Counted from the stretch's first letter, positions 16,929-25,472 are shown. The stretch is 64,000 nucleotides of DNA from RYN-230 sp963720645 (GCA_963720645.1 CAVRFX010000026.1:500696-564695), one strand, 5' to 3'. Notes: a model not told the origin generated them from the letters alone. Numbers and translations: made by a program.

Positions 16929-17589
16929 GTGCGACTCGTCATCGCCCGGTGCAGCGTAGATTACGCGGGTCGCCTGTCGGCCCGGCTGGCCCCGGCCACC
17001 AGGCTCATCATGATCAAGGCGGACGGCTCTGTGCTCGTTCACTCCGACGGCGGCTCGTACAAGCCGCTGAACTGGATGTCCCCGCCCTGCCGGCTGGACC
17101 CAGGAACCGGGGCGGTGGGTCGTGACAGGCAAGTCGGGCGAGACGCTGACGATCGCCATCGAGGAGATCATCAGCGATTCCTCCTACGATCTGGGTGTCG
17201 ATCCCGGCCTGGTCAAAGACGGCGTCGAGTCGCACCTGCAGGAACTGCTGGCCGCGCAGATGCAGGTCCTCGGGGACGGCTGGCGGCTGATCCGCCGGGA
17301 ATACCCGACCGCGATCGGCCCGGTGGACCTCATGTGCCGCGATGCCGACGGTAGCTGCGTGGCCATCGAGATCAAGCGCCGCGGCGAGATCGACGGGGTC
17401 GAGCAGCTCACCCGGTACCTGGACCTGCTCAACCGCGATCCGCTGCTCGCCCCGGTGCGGGGGATCTTCGCTGGTCAGGAGATCAAGCCGCAGGCCCGGG
17501 TGCTGGCCGAAGATCGCGGCATCCGGTGCCTGATCCTCGACTACGACTCACTGCGCGGCGCCGAGGACGGCACCCTCCGCCTGTTCTGA
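16929..17589 (+). CDS. nucS: Endonuclease NucS (mismatch-specific), frameshifted in this sequence
   Basis: NucS cuts both strands at mismatches and is the non-canonical mismatch-repair enzyme of actinobacteria and archaea. The N-terminal part from GTG 16929 reads R-L-V-I-A-R-C-S-V-D-Y-A-G-R-L-S and contains D-G-S-V-L-V-H-S-D-G-G-S-Y-K-P-L-N-W-M. From about 17110 the family sequence continues in the next frame: R-W-V-V-T-G-K-S-G-E, then the RecB-like nuclease core with V-D-L-M-C, E-I-K-R-R-G-E-I-D-G-V-E-Q-L. Taking one G out of GGGG at 17109-17112 restores a single 219-codon gene of normal length. Loss of NucS would give a mutator, so either an error in the sequence or a meaningful lesion. Confidence 0.9.
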
Positions 17590-17756
17590 GGTTCCGGGGA
17601 TCCAGATGGCCCGGACGGCGGCCGCACGACCCGGAATCAGCCCGGGACGAAAGTGCCCCAACCAGCCCGGCCCTGCCGGGTCAGGCTCACAATCTCGCTC
17701 GGGATGTCTCGCATCTGGACCCGCACGATACCCAGGCTGGCTACGATGGCCCGGTT

Positions 17757-18884
17757 ATGGGTACTGATCAGGGACCTCCCCCTGACCTTCCCGCGCGCAG
17801 GCCGGGCCTGCCGGCGCGGGGCTCAGGGCTTCCGTCACAGGGCTCGGAACTGCCGAAGCGGGGCTCGGAGCTGCCGACCAGGGGCTCAGGACTCCCGTCA
17901 CAGGGCTCAGAACTGCCGAAGCGGGGCTCGGAGCTGCCGGCCAGGGGCTCAGGGCTTCCCTCACAGGGCTCAGAACTGCCAACGCGGGGCTCAGGGTTGC
18001 CGAGCAGAGGCTCAGAGCCGCCCGCGCGGGGCTCAGGGCTGCCGGGGCGGGGCTCCGCGCTGCCGACGCGCACCACGCGGTTCCGCCCGCCCGGCCGGCA
18101 CCGCAGCCCGCACCAGCTGTCCGTGCCGTCCGATGCGCCCGCGCTGGTCCTGGCGGTTCCCGGTGCCGTTACCGACGCCGCAATCGATGTTGCCGCTGGC
18201 ATCATCGACGTGGCCAGCCACTCCTGCCCCGGAGTCACGGTGCGGGCCGGCTTCCTGGAAGGCTCTGAGGAGAGCCTCAGCTCGGTTCTGGCCGCCTGCC
18301 AGAGCGTGGACGGGCGGCCAGCAGCCGTCGTGGTGCCGCTGCTCATCTGCCCGCAACCGGAGGCCGACGCGGCGATCGCCGCGGAGATAGCCGCTGCGGC
18401 TGTCCCGGTGCTACAGACCGCGGCCCTGGGTGTCCACCCGACCCTGGCCGGGGCCTTGCATGCCCGGCTCGCGGAGGCCGGCCTGGCCCGCGGTGACCGG
18501 ATCGGCCGGATCAGTATCGTCAGCAGCGCGGCGGAGGGAGTGCTGGTCACGGCGCTTGGGACCGATGCGATGTCGATCGCGGGGACGGCGGCCGTGCTGC
18601 TCGCCGCGCGGCTGGCCCTTCCGGTCGCGGCGGCTTCGCTGAGCGAGCCCAGCAGCATCCGGGACGCGGCGGGACGGCTGTTCGATTCCGGTGTCACCAA
18701 CCTCGCCCTGTCGCCCTGCGTTATCGGGCCGGAGACCGCCGATCTCGACCTCGATGCGGTCGCCGACGCGGCGGGGATGAAGGCAGCCCAGCCGCTGGGG
18801 GCCCAGCCTGCCGTCGGCCAGCTCGCCGCCATGCGTTACGGGGCAGCGCTGCAGGATCCCCAGCTGGCCGGAACGTCGAGCTGA
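17757..18884 (+). CDS. CbiX/sirohydrochlorin-chelatase-like protein with repetitive N-terminal extension
   Basis: A 375-residue protein. Residues 20-103 are twelve tandem heptapeptides of the form (R/Q)-G-S-(G/E)-L-P-x, likely disordered. The remainder is a two-lobed CbiX-like fold: L-V-L-A-V-P-G-A-V-T-D-A-A near residue 132, V-V-V-P-L-L-I-C, and I-S-I-V-S-S-A-A-E-G in the second lobe. In true CbiX enzymes the first strand ends in GHGS with the metal-ligand His. Here it is V-P-G-A, and the later histidine region (A-L-G-V-H-P-T-L-A) keeps only one His. Chelatase activity is therefore doubtful. The start is the ATG at 17757. The upstream reading frame is open but lies within the nucS 3' end. 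Confidence 0.75.
   Translation: MGTDQGPPPDLPARRPGLPARGSGLPSQGSELPKRGSELPTRGSGLPSQGSELPKRGSELPARGSGLPSQGSELPTRGSGLPSRGSEPPARGSGLPGRGSALPTRTTRFRPPGRHRSPHQLSVPSDAPALVLAVPGAVTDAAIDVAAGIIDVASHSCPGVTVRAGFLEGSEESLSSVLAACQSVDGRPAAVVVPLLICPQPEADAAIAAEIAAAAVPVLQTAALGVHPTLAGALHARLAEAGLARGDRIGRISIVSSAAEGVLVTALGTDAMSIAGTAAVLLAARLALPVAAASLSEPSSIRDAAGRLFDSGVTNLALSPCVIGPETADLDLDAVADAAGMKAAQPLGAQPAVGQLAAMRYGAALQDPQLAGTSS
17814..18065 (+). repeat. 21-bp tandem repeat, 12 copies, in frame
   Basis: Twelve consecutive 21-bp units encode heptapeptides such as S-Q-G-S-E-L-P, K-R-G-S-E-L-P and T-R-G-S-G-L-P. A degenerate unit precedes them. The units form higher-order triplets (ARGSGLP-SQGSELP-KRGSELP) repeated about three times, evidence for recent unequal exchange. 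Confidence 0.9.
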
Positions 18885-18904
18885 GCGCCGGCGGCGGGCC
18901 GGGG

Positions 18905-19387
18905 CTAGCTTCCGAGCACGGCCGCGTTGACGGCCCGCGCCTCGGCCCCCAGATCCGGGACCTCCACCACCGTGATCCCGGATGAGCGCAGCAACTCCGC
19001 CCCCCCGCCCTCGGCGAACACCGGCGGCTCCAGCCAGGCGATGACCACCCGCCGCACGCCGGACGCGATGATCAGCTCGGCGCAGGGGCGCGGGCGGGAC
19101 GCGCGGAACCGGCATGGCTCGAGCGAGCTGTACAGCGTCGCCCCGGGCAGCCGCGGATCGCCCGGATCCAGGGTGGCCAGGGCCCCTTCCTCCGCGTGAT
19201 CGTGCGGGTCACGCTGCCGCGAGAAGCCGGTGGCGAGCGTGCCGCCGTCGGCGGCGACGATCACCGCACCCACCGAAAACGCCGACGCCGATGGCGGGCA
19301 GCGCCGGGAGAGCTCGATGGCCTCCCGCAGCCACTCCCGGTCGGCCTCGGTAGCGGCGGGCCCGATGCCGGGCCTGCGGTCACTCAC
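18905..19387 (-). CDS. RibD-type cytidine/pyrimidine deaminase domain protein
   Basis: A 160-residue zinc deaminase. The catalytic H-A-E (in D-H-A-E-E-G-A-L) and the zinc pair S-S-L-E-P-C ... R-P-C-A-E-L-I follow the spacing of the RibD N-terminal deaminase (TLEPC, PPC). The GTG at 19387 overlaps the stop of the reductase gene by 4 bp (GTGA). Open sequence further upstream only copies the repeat at the end of that gene. In RibD, deaminase and reductase are fused in the order deaminase-reductase. Here they are two coupled genes in reverse order. The reaction expected is deamination of diaminohydroxy-phosphoribosylamino-pyrimidine or a related pyrimidine. Confidence 0.85.
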   Translation of the reverse strand: MSDRRPGIGPAATEADREWLREAIELSRRCPPSASAFSVGAVIVAADGGTLATGFSRQRDPHDHAEEGALATLDPGDPRLPGATLYSSLEPCRFRASRPRPCAELIIASGVRRVVIAWLEPPVFAEGGGAELLRSSGITVVEVPDLGAEARAVNAAVLGS

Positions 19388-20166
19388 CGGCCGGCCCCTG
19401 CCCTCCTGGCCCCACCCGGCCGCCACGAGCCGCCGGGCCGCCACGAGCCGCCGGGCCGCCACGAGCCGCCGGACGGCCTGGCCCGGTACCGCAACAGCAC
19501 CATCTCGCCGACCGGCCGCGCCTCGGCCAGCTGCAGCGGATGAGCGGGGCCGGCCGGGTAGTGCCCGGGCCCGGCGAAGCGCGGCGCCGCCGGGTCGCCG
19601 ACGAAGAAAGGGGCGATGGCCAGCTGCAGCTCATCCACGAGTCCCGCAGCCAGGAACTGGGTGCCCAGGCTGGCGCCACCCTCGACCATCAGCCGGCCAA
19701 CCCCGCGCCTGCCCAGGTCGGACACGACGTCGGCGAGCTGGGGCGGGTCGCCTGCGTCGACGACCTCGGCCAGCCCATCGAGCTGGTCGCGCAGTTTCGG
19801 GAGCACGGGCCGGGCGGCGTACACGATGCGCCGGGCGGGCGGGTCACTGGCCTCTCCCGCGCCGCGGAAGAAACGGGCTCCGGGATCCAGATCGCCGCTG
19901 GCGGTGAGCGTCACCCCGGCGGGCTGGGGCGGCCGCCCGCGGGCGGCGCGGTCGGCCTGCCGGCCCGCCGACCGGACGAGGAGCCGGGGATCGTCCCGGC
20001 GGATGGTCCCGGCGCCGACCAGAATGGCGTCCGCCGCCGCCCGCTCCGCGTCCACCCGGTCGAGATCGGCCGCGCCGGACAGCACGAGCCGCTCCGCGCC
20101 CGTCCCGTCGAGGCACCCGTCCAGCGACATCGCGCAGCTCAGCACGACGTAGGGACGTCCGGTCAT
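19384..20166 (-). CDS. RibD C-terminal reductase / dihydrofolate-reductase-like protein
   Basis: A 260-residue NADPH reductase of the RibD_C family. R-P-Y-V-V-L-S-C-A-M-S-L-D-G, A-I-L-V-G-A-G-T-I-R-R-D-D-P-R-L and L-M-V-E-G-G-A-S-L-G are the substrate and NADPH binding motifs. Start is the ATG at 20166 with a GGAG about 9 nt upstream. The last 25 residues consist of three G-G-S-W-R-P repeats, an odd extension that runs over the start of the deaminase gene. Together with the next gene it could perform the RibD deaminase-reductase steps of riboflavin synthesis or a pathway branching from it. No other rib genes are present in the window, so the pathway is not proven. Confidence 0.85.
   Translation of the reverse strand: MTGRPYVVLSCAMSLDGCLDGTGAERLVLSGAADLDRVDAERAAADAILVGAGTIRRDDPRLLVRSAGRQADRAARGRPPQPAGVTLTASGDLDPGARFFRGAGEASDPPARRIVYAARPVLPKLRDQLDGLAEVVDAGDPPQLADVVSDLGRRGVGRLMVEGGASLGTQFLAAGLVDELQLAIAPFFVGDPAAPRFAGPGHYPAGPAHPLQLAEARPVGEMVLLRYRARPSGGSWRPGGSWRPGGSWRPGGARRAGAGR
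19421..19474 (-). repeat. 18-bp tandem repeat, 3 copies, in frame
   Basis: Three identical 18-bp units (GCCCGGCGGCTCGTGGCG read on the minus strand) encode the G-G-S-W-R-P triplication at the C-terminus of the RibD_C-like protein. They end about 35 bp before the start codon of the coupled deaminase. Confidence 0.85.
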
Positions 20167-20330
20167 GGATAGTCGCTCCGGTCCTCGCGATCTGGACTGC
20201 GGGTCACGCCGTTCCAACGCTACCTGGCCCGGCATGGGCGATGATTAACTGGCACGCGAGGCCGCGAAAGCCGCAAACCATGCGAATTCGCGGGATCAAC
20301 CGATCACGGCGCAGGGCAACGGTGAGGACA

Positions 20331-21845
20331 ATGGGCACGTCGGTGTGGGAGCAGGGACCGGCCTGGGTCGCGGAGAATTTCGACTCGGTCAACCCGGCCA
20401 CGTCCGAGGTCATCGGCACCTACCCGGTGCAGGGACGCAGCGAGGTTGACGCGGTCGTGGAACGGGCCCGCCAGGCCGCGTCCTGGTGGGCCGGCCTGAC
20501 CTACCAGCAGCGCCGGACCCGCCTGCTGGCCTGGAAGTCGCATATCACCCGGTATCTGGCCCGCCTCGCGGAGCTTGTGCACAACGAGACGGGAAAGCCC
20601 CTCGCCGACGCTCAGCTGGAGATCCTGCTGGCGGTCGTGCACATCGACTGGGCGGCGAAGCACGCGGGCCGGGTCCTCGGCCCGCGGCGGGTCCGCAGTG
20701 GCCTGATCGCTATCAATCAGGCCTCCCGGCTCGAATACCAGCCGCTCGGCGTGGTCGGCGTTATCGGGCCGTGGAACTATCCCGTCTTCACCCCGATGGG
20801 ATCCATCGTCTACGCGCTGGCGGCCGGCAACACGGTGGTGTTCAAGCCGAGCGAGCTGACCCCCGCGGTCGGCGGCTGGCTGGTGAGTTCGCTCGCCGAG
20901 GTGATTCCCGAGCAGCCCGTACTGCAGATGGTGACGGGAGGCGGGGAGACCGGCCAGGCGCTGGCGCTCAGCGCCGTGGACAAGATCGCGTTCACGGGAT
21001 CAGCGGCCACGGCCAGGAAGGTGATGGCGGCCTGCGCGGAGAACCTGACTCCCCTGGTGGCCGAGTGCGGCGGCAAGGACGCGCTCCTGGTCGGCGCCGA
21101 CGCTGACCTGGACGCCGCGGCCGACGCGGCCGCGTGGGGCGCGCTGTCCAACGCCGGCCAGACCTGCGTGGGCGTGGAACGGGTCTACGTGGTGGACGAG
21201 GTGTACCACACGTTCCTGGAGAAGCTGGCCGAGCGGGCGGCCGCGGTCCGCCCCGGCGAGGACCGGGAGGCCGACTACGGCCCGATGACGATGCCCGGGC
21301 AGATCGAGATCATCGAACGGCACATCGCCGACGCGCTGGCCCGGGGCGGCCGGCCGGTGGTCGGCGGCCTGGCCAGCATCCGCAGGCCGTACGTCGGGCC
21401 GGTCATCCTGGCCGATGTGCCGGAGGAGAGCCGGGCGGTCTGCGAGGAGACATTCGGCCCCACGCTCACCGTGACCCGGGTTGGTGACCTGGACGAGGCC
21501 GTGCGGCTGGCGAACGCCAGCCGCTACGCGCTCGGCTCCGCCGTGTTCAGCAAGAACGCCAAGCGGGGACTCGCCGCCGCCCGCGCCCTGCGCAGCGGGA
21601 TGACGTCGATCAACTCGGTCATCACGTTCGCCAGCGTGCCCGCGCTGCCGTTCGGCGGCAGCGGCGACTCAGGTTTCGGCCGGATCCACGGTGCGGACGG
21701 CCTGCGCGAGTTCTCCCGGGCCAAGGCGATCACCCGCCAGCGGATGCGCCCGCTGGCGGACCTCACCACGCTGCAGCGCAGCGACAAGGACCTGAACCGG
21801 GTGCTCCGGCTGGTCACACTGCTGCACGGGAAGCGCTACCGCTGA
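20331..21845 (+). CDS. Aldehyde dehydrogenase, succinic semialdehyde dehydrogenase type
   Basis: A 504-residue NAD(P)-dependent aldehyde dehydrogenase. Motifs: G-P-W-N-Y-P-V-F-T-P in the cofactor site, F-K-P-S-E-L-T-P, F-T-G-S-A-A-T, the general-base Glu in V-A-E-C-G-G-K-D, and the catalytic Cys in N-A-G-Q-T-C-V-G-V-E-R. The E-C-G-G-K-D and Q-T-C-x-G-V-E-R variants are those of actinobacterial GabD2-like enzymes. They oxidise succinic semialdehyde to succinate in GABA or putrescine breakdown. The ATG at 20331 has GTGAGG a few bases upstream. The longer open frame from 20241 has an arginine-rich leader and poorer start. It converges on the GMC oxidoreductase gene. Confidence 0.9.
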   Translation: MGTSVWEQGPAWVAENFDSVNPATSEVIGTYPVQGRSEVDAVVERARQAASWWAGLTYQQRRTRLLAWKSHITRYLARLAELVHNETGKPLADAQLEILLAVVHIDWAAKHAGRVLGPRRVRSGLIAINQASRLEYQPLGVVGVIGPWNYPVFTPMGSIVYALAAGNTVVFKPSELTPAVGGWLVSSLAEVIPEQPVLQMVTGGGETGQALALSAVDKIAFTGSAATARKVMAACAENLTPLVAECGGKDALLVGADADLDAAADAAAWGALSNAGQTCVGVERVYVVDEVYHTFLEKLAERAAAVRPGEDREADYGPMTMPGQIEIIERHIADALARGGRPVVGGLASIRRPYVGPVILADVPEESRAVCEETFGPTLTVTRVGDLDEAVRLANASRYALGSAVFSKNAKRGLAAARALRSGMTSINSVITFASVPALPFGGSGDSGFGRIHGADGLREFSRAKAITRQRMRPLADLTTLQRSDKDLNRVLRLVTLLHGKRYR

Positions 21846-21888
21846 CGAGGAGTCAGCCAGCGACGGGGAGCCAGCCAGCACGGGACGG

Positions 21889-23538
21889 TCAGTTCATCCC
21901 GATCACGTCGGTGCCGGGGGTGAGCGAGGGATCCATCGCGTCCAGCGGGGCGCGGCCGCAGATCAGGTCGGCGGCCCGCTCCGCGATGGCGATGACGGGG
22001 GCGTTCGTGTTGCCCCGCGGCAGGGCCGGGATGACCGACGCGTCGACCACACGCAGCCCCTCGACTCCCCTGACCCGCAGCTCGGGGTCGACGACGCTGG
22101 TCAGCCTGCTCGCCGCCAGGCGCGAGTCGCCGCCCATCGCGCAGGTCCCGACCGGGTGGTAGAGGGTGGCGAGATCGTGGCGGACGAACTCGCGCAGCTC
22201 GTCGTCGGTCCGCACCTCCGGGCCAGGGGACATCTCCACCGTGCAGTGCTTGGCCAGCGGCCCGGCAGCGGCGAATTCGCGCGCCATCCGCAGCCCGCTC
22301 AGCAGCGGTTCCATGTCCTCGCTGGCGTAGAGGTAGCCCGGGTCGATGGCCGGCTTGTGGCGGGGATCGTCGCTCCGCAGCCGGACGACGCCGCGGCTGG
22401 CCACCGCGACCAGGGTGATGAGCATGGAGATGGCCCGGATGGACGGGTCGGCCAGCCCCTGGCGCTGGAACGGCACCGGCAGCACGTGCCACTGCAGGTC
22501 CGGGGCGGCCAGTGAGGGCATGGTCCGGGTGAATCCGCCCGCCTCGGCGATGTTGGAGGTGAGCGGGCCCGAATGCAGGTACCTCCAGCGGCCCAGCTGG
22601 GATGGCCCGGCCTGCTCCCAGAGGCCGGTAGCGCGGGGGGTGTGCCACATGGCGGTGACGACCGGGTGATCGGAGAGGTTGGCCCCCACCCCCGGGCTGT
22701 CCGCGACCACCCGGATCCCCTGCTCGATCAGCTGGTCGGCGGGCCCGATGCCGGACAGCAGCAGCAGGTGCGGGCTTCCGATGGTGCCCGCCGACAGGAT
22801 GACCTCCCCGTCGGCCCGCGCCACCTCTTCTACACCACGGCGAAGATAACGAACACCGGTTGCCCGGCCACCATCCACGATGATGCCGGTGACCAGCGCG
22901 TCCGTGTGCACGGTGAGGTTGGGCCGGGACGCCGCAGGATGCAGGTAGGCGTCCGCGGCCGACCACCGGCGCCCGTCCCGCTGCGTGACCTGGTAGAACC
23001 CGGTGCCGTCCTGCGCCAGTCCGTTGAAGTCCTCGTTCGCGGGCAGCCCGCACTCCCGGGAAGCGGCCACGAAGGCCCGGGTCAGCGTGGACTTGTGCTT
23101 GAGGTCGGTGACGCTGAGCGGCCCGGCGATGCCGTGGTAGGCCGACGCCCCGCGGGAGTTGTCTTCCGCGCGGAGGAAATACGGGAGCATGTCCGCGTAG
23201 CCCCAACCGCGGCACCCGTAGTCGTCACGCCAGGTGTCGTAGTCCAGGCGGTTGCCCCGGATGTAGATCATGGCGTTCACGGACGAGGACCCGCCGAGCG
23301 TCCGCCCGCGCGGCCAGTAGACCGACCTGCTGCCCGCCCGTTCCTGGGGCACGGTGTGGAAGTCCCAGTCGTACTGGCTCTGGAAGAGCAGGTTCAGGGC
23401 GGCCGGAATGTGTATTTCATCCGCATTGTCCGGCGGCCCGGCCTCCAGCAGCAGGACCCGGGTCGCCTGGTTCTCGGTGAGCCGTGCGGCCAGGACGCAT
23501 CCAGCGCTGCCTGCGCCCACGATGACATAGTCGTACAC
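21889..23538 (-). CDS. GMC-family FAD oxidoreductase (choline dehydrogenase-like)
   Basis: A 549-residue flavoprotein. The N-terminal D-Y-V-I-V-G-A-G-S-A-G-C-V-L-A-A-R-L with E33-A-G-P binds FAD ADP. GMC signature 1 is R-G-R-T-L-G-G-S-S-S-V-N-A-M-I, signature 2 is S-A-G-T-I-G-S-P-H-L-L-L-L-S-G-I-G-P. The C-terminal active site has Y-H-P-V-G-T-C-A-M-G and N-T-N-A-P-V-I-A-I-A-E. Such enzymes oxidise alcohols such as choline, aliphatic alcohols or glucose derivatives, feeding electrons to oxygen or quinones. Placed tail-to-tail with an aldehyde dehydrogenase, it could supply an aldehyde to it, but the two are on opposite strands and need not act together. Confidence 0.9.
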   Translation of the reverse strand: MYDYVIVGAGSAGCVLAARLTENQATRVLLLEAGPPDNADEIHIPAALNLLFQSQYDWDFHTVPQERAGSRSVYWPRGRTLGGSSSVNAMIYIRGNRLDYDTWRDDYGCRGWGYADMLPYFLRAEDNSRGASAYHGIAGPLSVTDLKHKSTLTRAFVAASRECGLPANEDFNGLAQDGTGFYQVTQRDGRRWSAADAYLHPAASRPNLTVHTDALVTGIIVDGGRATGVRYLRRGVEEVARADGEVILSAGTIGSPHLLLLSGIGPADQLIEQGIRVVADSPGVGANLSDHPVVTAMWHTPRATGLWEQAGPSQLGRWRYLHSGPLTSNIAEAGGFTRTMPSLAAPDLQWHVLPVPFQRQGLADPSIRAISMLITLVAVASRGVVRLRSDDPRHKPAIDPGYLYASEDMEPLLSGLRMAREFAAAGPLAKHCTVEMSPGPEVRTDDELREFVRHDLATLYHPVGTCAMGGDSRLAASRLTSVVDPELRVRGVEGLRVVDASVIPALPRGNTNAPVIAIAERAADLICGRAPLDAMDPSLTPGTDVIGMN

Positions 23539-23972
23539 GGGGACCTCACGGGGGCAATCGGGAGATTACCGACACCCTATCCAGCGCGGACCCGGCGCGC
23601 GGCGAACCGCAGCGCAGGCCGCGGCTGACCGCCGCCGGGCTGGGACCGGAACGGGGACGGGCCGCGGACACGGCGCGCCCGGACAGCCGAGCGCGCTCCC
23701 GGCCGCTGAGCCGGGAGCGCGCTCCCCAGGGCCACCGCGGGCTCTGGCGGGCCCCCGAGAACCGCCAGGCACCAGAGGCGGTGGCCGCTTGTGCGGTACG
23801 GCCGTCAGGCCGCAGCTTGGTTACTCTTCGCTTTTACACGATGCCACATTGTGGCCATGATGTGAATACCCAAAGGTCAGGACATTGATCGCTTGCGCCA
23901 GGCACCGCCGCCGCAGTGATCAGCCCGGCGGCGGGGCCTCGATCCGGGGGCGGTCCCGATACCGTGGGTCCC
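23539..23972. other. Divergent intergenic region
   Basis: About 430 bp between the GMC oxidoreductase and adenosyltransferase genes, which point away from each other. There is no convincing gene. It contains the strong hairpin at 23689-23724 and, nearer the plus-strand gene, an AT-richer stretch around 23815-23890 that probably holds the promoter. Confidence 0.5.
23689..23724. terminator. Perfect 15-bp hairpin with 6-nt loop (terminator-like)
   Basis: GAGCGCGCTCCCGGC (23689-23703) is exactly inverted at 23710-23724 with loop CGCTGA. There is no T-tract on either strand. It sits in a divergent region, where a terminator is not required for either neighbour. It could block read-through, belong to a lost gene, or be a dispersed palindrome. 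Confidence 0.55.
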
Positions 23973-24569
23973 ATGTCACGCGACCGCAGCGAGCAGCCCG
24001 TGGTGCTGTCCCGCATCTACACCCGTACCGGCGACGACGGCACGACCGCCCTGGGCGACGGCAGCCGGGCCGCCAAGACCGACCCGCGCCTCGCCGCCTA
24101 CGCCGACGTTGACGAGGCGAACTGCGCGATCGGGATGGCGATCACGATGGGCGGGCTGCCCGGGACCCTCGTGACGCTGCTGTCCCGGATCCAGAACGAG
24201 CTCTTCGATGTCGGTGCCGACCTCTGCAACCCGGTGCGTGACAACCCGCCTTACCCGCCGCTGAGGATCACGGAGGCCTACGTCGGGGCCCTGGAGCAGG
24301 ACTGCGACACTCATAACGCGAACCTGCCGGTCCTGCGCAGCTTCATCCTCCCGGGCGGCTCACCGGGCGCCGCGCTGCTGCACATGGCCAGGACGATCGT
24401 GCGCCGGGCGGAACGGGACACCTGGGCGGCCCTGGAGACCTACGGTGACTCGATGAACCCGCTGGCCGCCCAGTACCTGAACCGCCTGTCGGACCTGCTG
24501 TTCATCCTCGCGCGGGAAGCTAACGAGCCGGATGGTGACGTGCTCTGGAAGCCCGGCGGCGAGCGCTGA
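23973..24569 (+). CDS. Cob(I)alamin adenosyltransferase, PduO type
   Basis: It transfers adenosyl from ATP to cob(I)alamin to form coenzyme B12. The 198-residue protein begins S-R-I-Y-T-R-T-G-D-D-G-T-T-A-L-G-D-G-S, the ATP-binding loop of PduO/MMAB enzymes. It carries the R-N/Q-E-L-F-D-V-G-A-D-L motif and the later L-P-G-G-S ... A-R-T-I-V-R-R-A-E-R signature, then L-N-R-L-S-D-L-L-F. The ATG at 23973 gives the normal N-terminus. Upstream frame is proline/glycine-rich. It converges with DUF2550, with 12 bp between stops. No cobalamin riboswitch was seen in front of it. Confidence 0.93.
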   Translation: MSRDRSEQPVVLSRIYTRTGDDGTTALGDGSRAAKTDPRLAAYADVDEANCAIGMAITMGGLPGTLVTLLSRIQNELFDVGADLCNPVRDNPPYPPLRITEAYVGALEQDCDTHNANLPVLRSFILPGGSPGAALLHMARTIVRRAERDTWAALETYGDSMNPLAAQYLNRLSDLLFILAREANEPDGDVLWKPGGER

Positions 24570-24581
24570 GCGCCGGGGCGC

Positions 24582-25037
24582 CTAGCTGGCCTGGCCGAGG
24601 TACGAGCCGGGAGATCCCGGCGGCGCGGCCTCGAGCCAGGCGAGAAAGCCGGTCAGCGCCGCGTCGCTCATGGCCAGTTCCACGGTCCCAACGCGCTCTT
24701 CGACCCGGCACTCCACGACCACGGCCCCCTCGCCCAGGCTGGCGGCCTCCTCGGAGGTCGGCTGCCGCCGGGTCAGCACGGTCAGCGTGCGGCGGCTGAA
24801 CACCAGGCTGGGCCGGAGCAGGAACCCGAAGATCTGGTACCAGCGCAGCTCATGCGGCTGATAGGCGGCCACCCCGAGGCGCCAGCTGCCGCCCGGGACG
24901 CGCAGCCCGCACTCCACGGTGCCGCCCCCGCGTTCCAGCACGTACCTGCGGACCGTGATGCCCGCCGCAAGCAGCACCACGAGGGTCAGGAAGCCGGCGA
25001 AGAGCCAGGCTGCGTCGAAGGCCAGCGCGCCGCTCAT
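24582..25037 (-). CDS. DUF2550 membrane protein
   Basis: A 151-residue protein with a single N-terminal membrane helix (about 8-30) and a soluble domain with V-E-C-G-L-R-V-P-G-G-S-W-R-L-G-V-A-A-Y, L-R-W-Y-Q-I-F-G-F and F-S-R-R-T-L-T-V. This matches DUF2550, a family found in actinobacteria directly after atpC. Its position is the same here, 24 bp behind the epsilon subunit gene, so it is co-transcribed with the ATP synthase. Function is not established. Confidence 0.9.
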   Translation of the reverse strand: MSGALAFDAAWLFAGFLTLVVLLAAGITVRRYVLERGGGTVECGLRVPGGSWRLGVAAYQPHELRWYQIFGFLLRPSLVFSRRTLTVLTRRQPTSEEAASLGEGAVVVECRVEERVGTVELAMSDAALTGFLAWLEAAPPGSPGSYLGQAS

Positions 25038-25061
25038 CCCTGGCCCCCGCGCTCGCCCTCG

Positions 25062-25472
25062 TCAGGAGCCGTCGCCCGCGGCCCGCAGGAGGGCCCGGGA
25101 GTACTTCACCTCGGCCGATTCCTCTTCGCCCCCGGCCTCGGCCTCACCCAGCGCCGCGTCGAGCCGGGACTGGACCGAGGCCCGGTCCACCTGGCTGCCG
25201 AGCTCGGCCTGGCGCACCAGGATCGATACCCGGTCATCGTGGACGGACAGGAAGCCGCTGCGCACGGCGACCCGCACGATCGGGTCCTGCCCGCCCGATC
25301 CTTCCTCCGGATCGCGGATCTCCACCACGCTGCCCTCGGCCAGGATGCCGAGCACGGACGGATGGGAACCCATGATCCCGATGTCGCCGTCCAGCGTCTT
25401 GGCGATGACCATGCGGGCGTTCCCGGCCCAGATCTCGCCGTCCGGTGCCACCAGCTCCACCTGCAGGGTCAC
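25062..25472 (-). CDS. atpC: ATP synthase epsilon subunit
   Basis: The rotor subunit that links gamma to the c-ring and restrains ATP hydrolysis. It has 136 residues: the N-terminal beta-sandwich begins L-Q-V-E-L-V-A-P-D-G-E-I-W-A-G and includes G-D-I-G-I-M-G-S-H-P-S-V-L and R-V-A-V-R-S-G-F-L-S-V. The C-terminal helical part is short and acidic. It is the last ATP synthase subunit in the operon, 25 bp behind atpD. Confidence 0.95.
   Translation of the reverse strand: MTLQVELVAPDGEIWAGNARMVIAKTLDGDIGIMGSHPSVLGILAEGSVVEIRDPEEGSGGQDPIVRVAVRSGFLSVHDDRVSILVRQAELGSQVDRASVQSRLDAALGEAEAGGEEESAEVKYSRALLRAAGDGS

Noticed and set aside
17768..18832. 354-codon minus-strand frame opposite the CbiX-like gene
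   Set aside because: Antisense of the heptapeptide repeats and GC-rich coding strand; the plus frame has the fold motifs.
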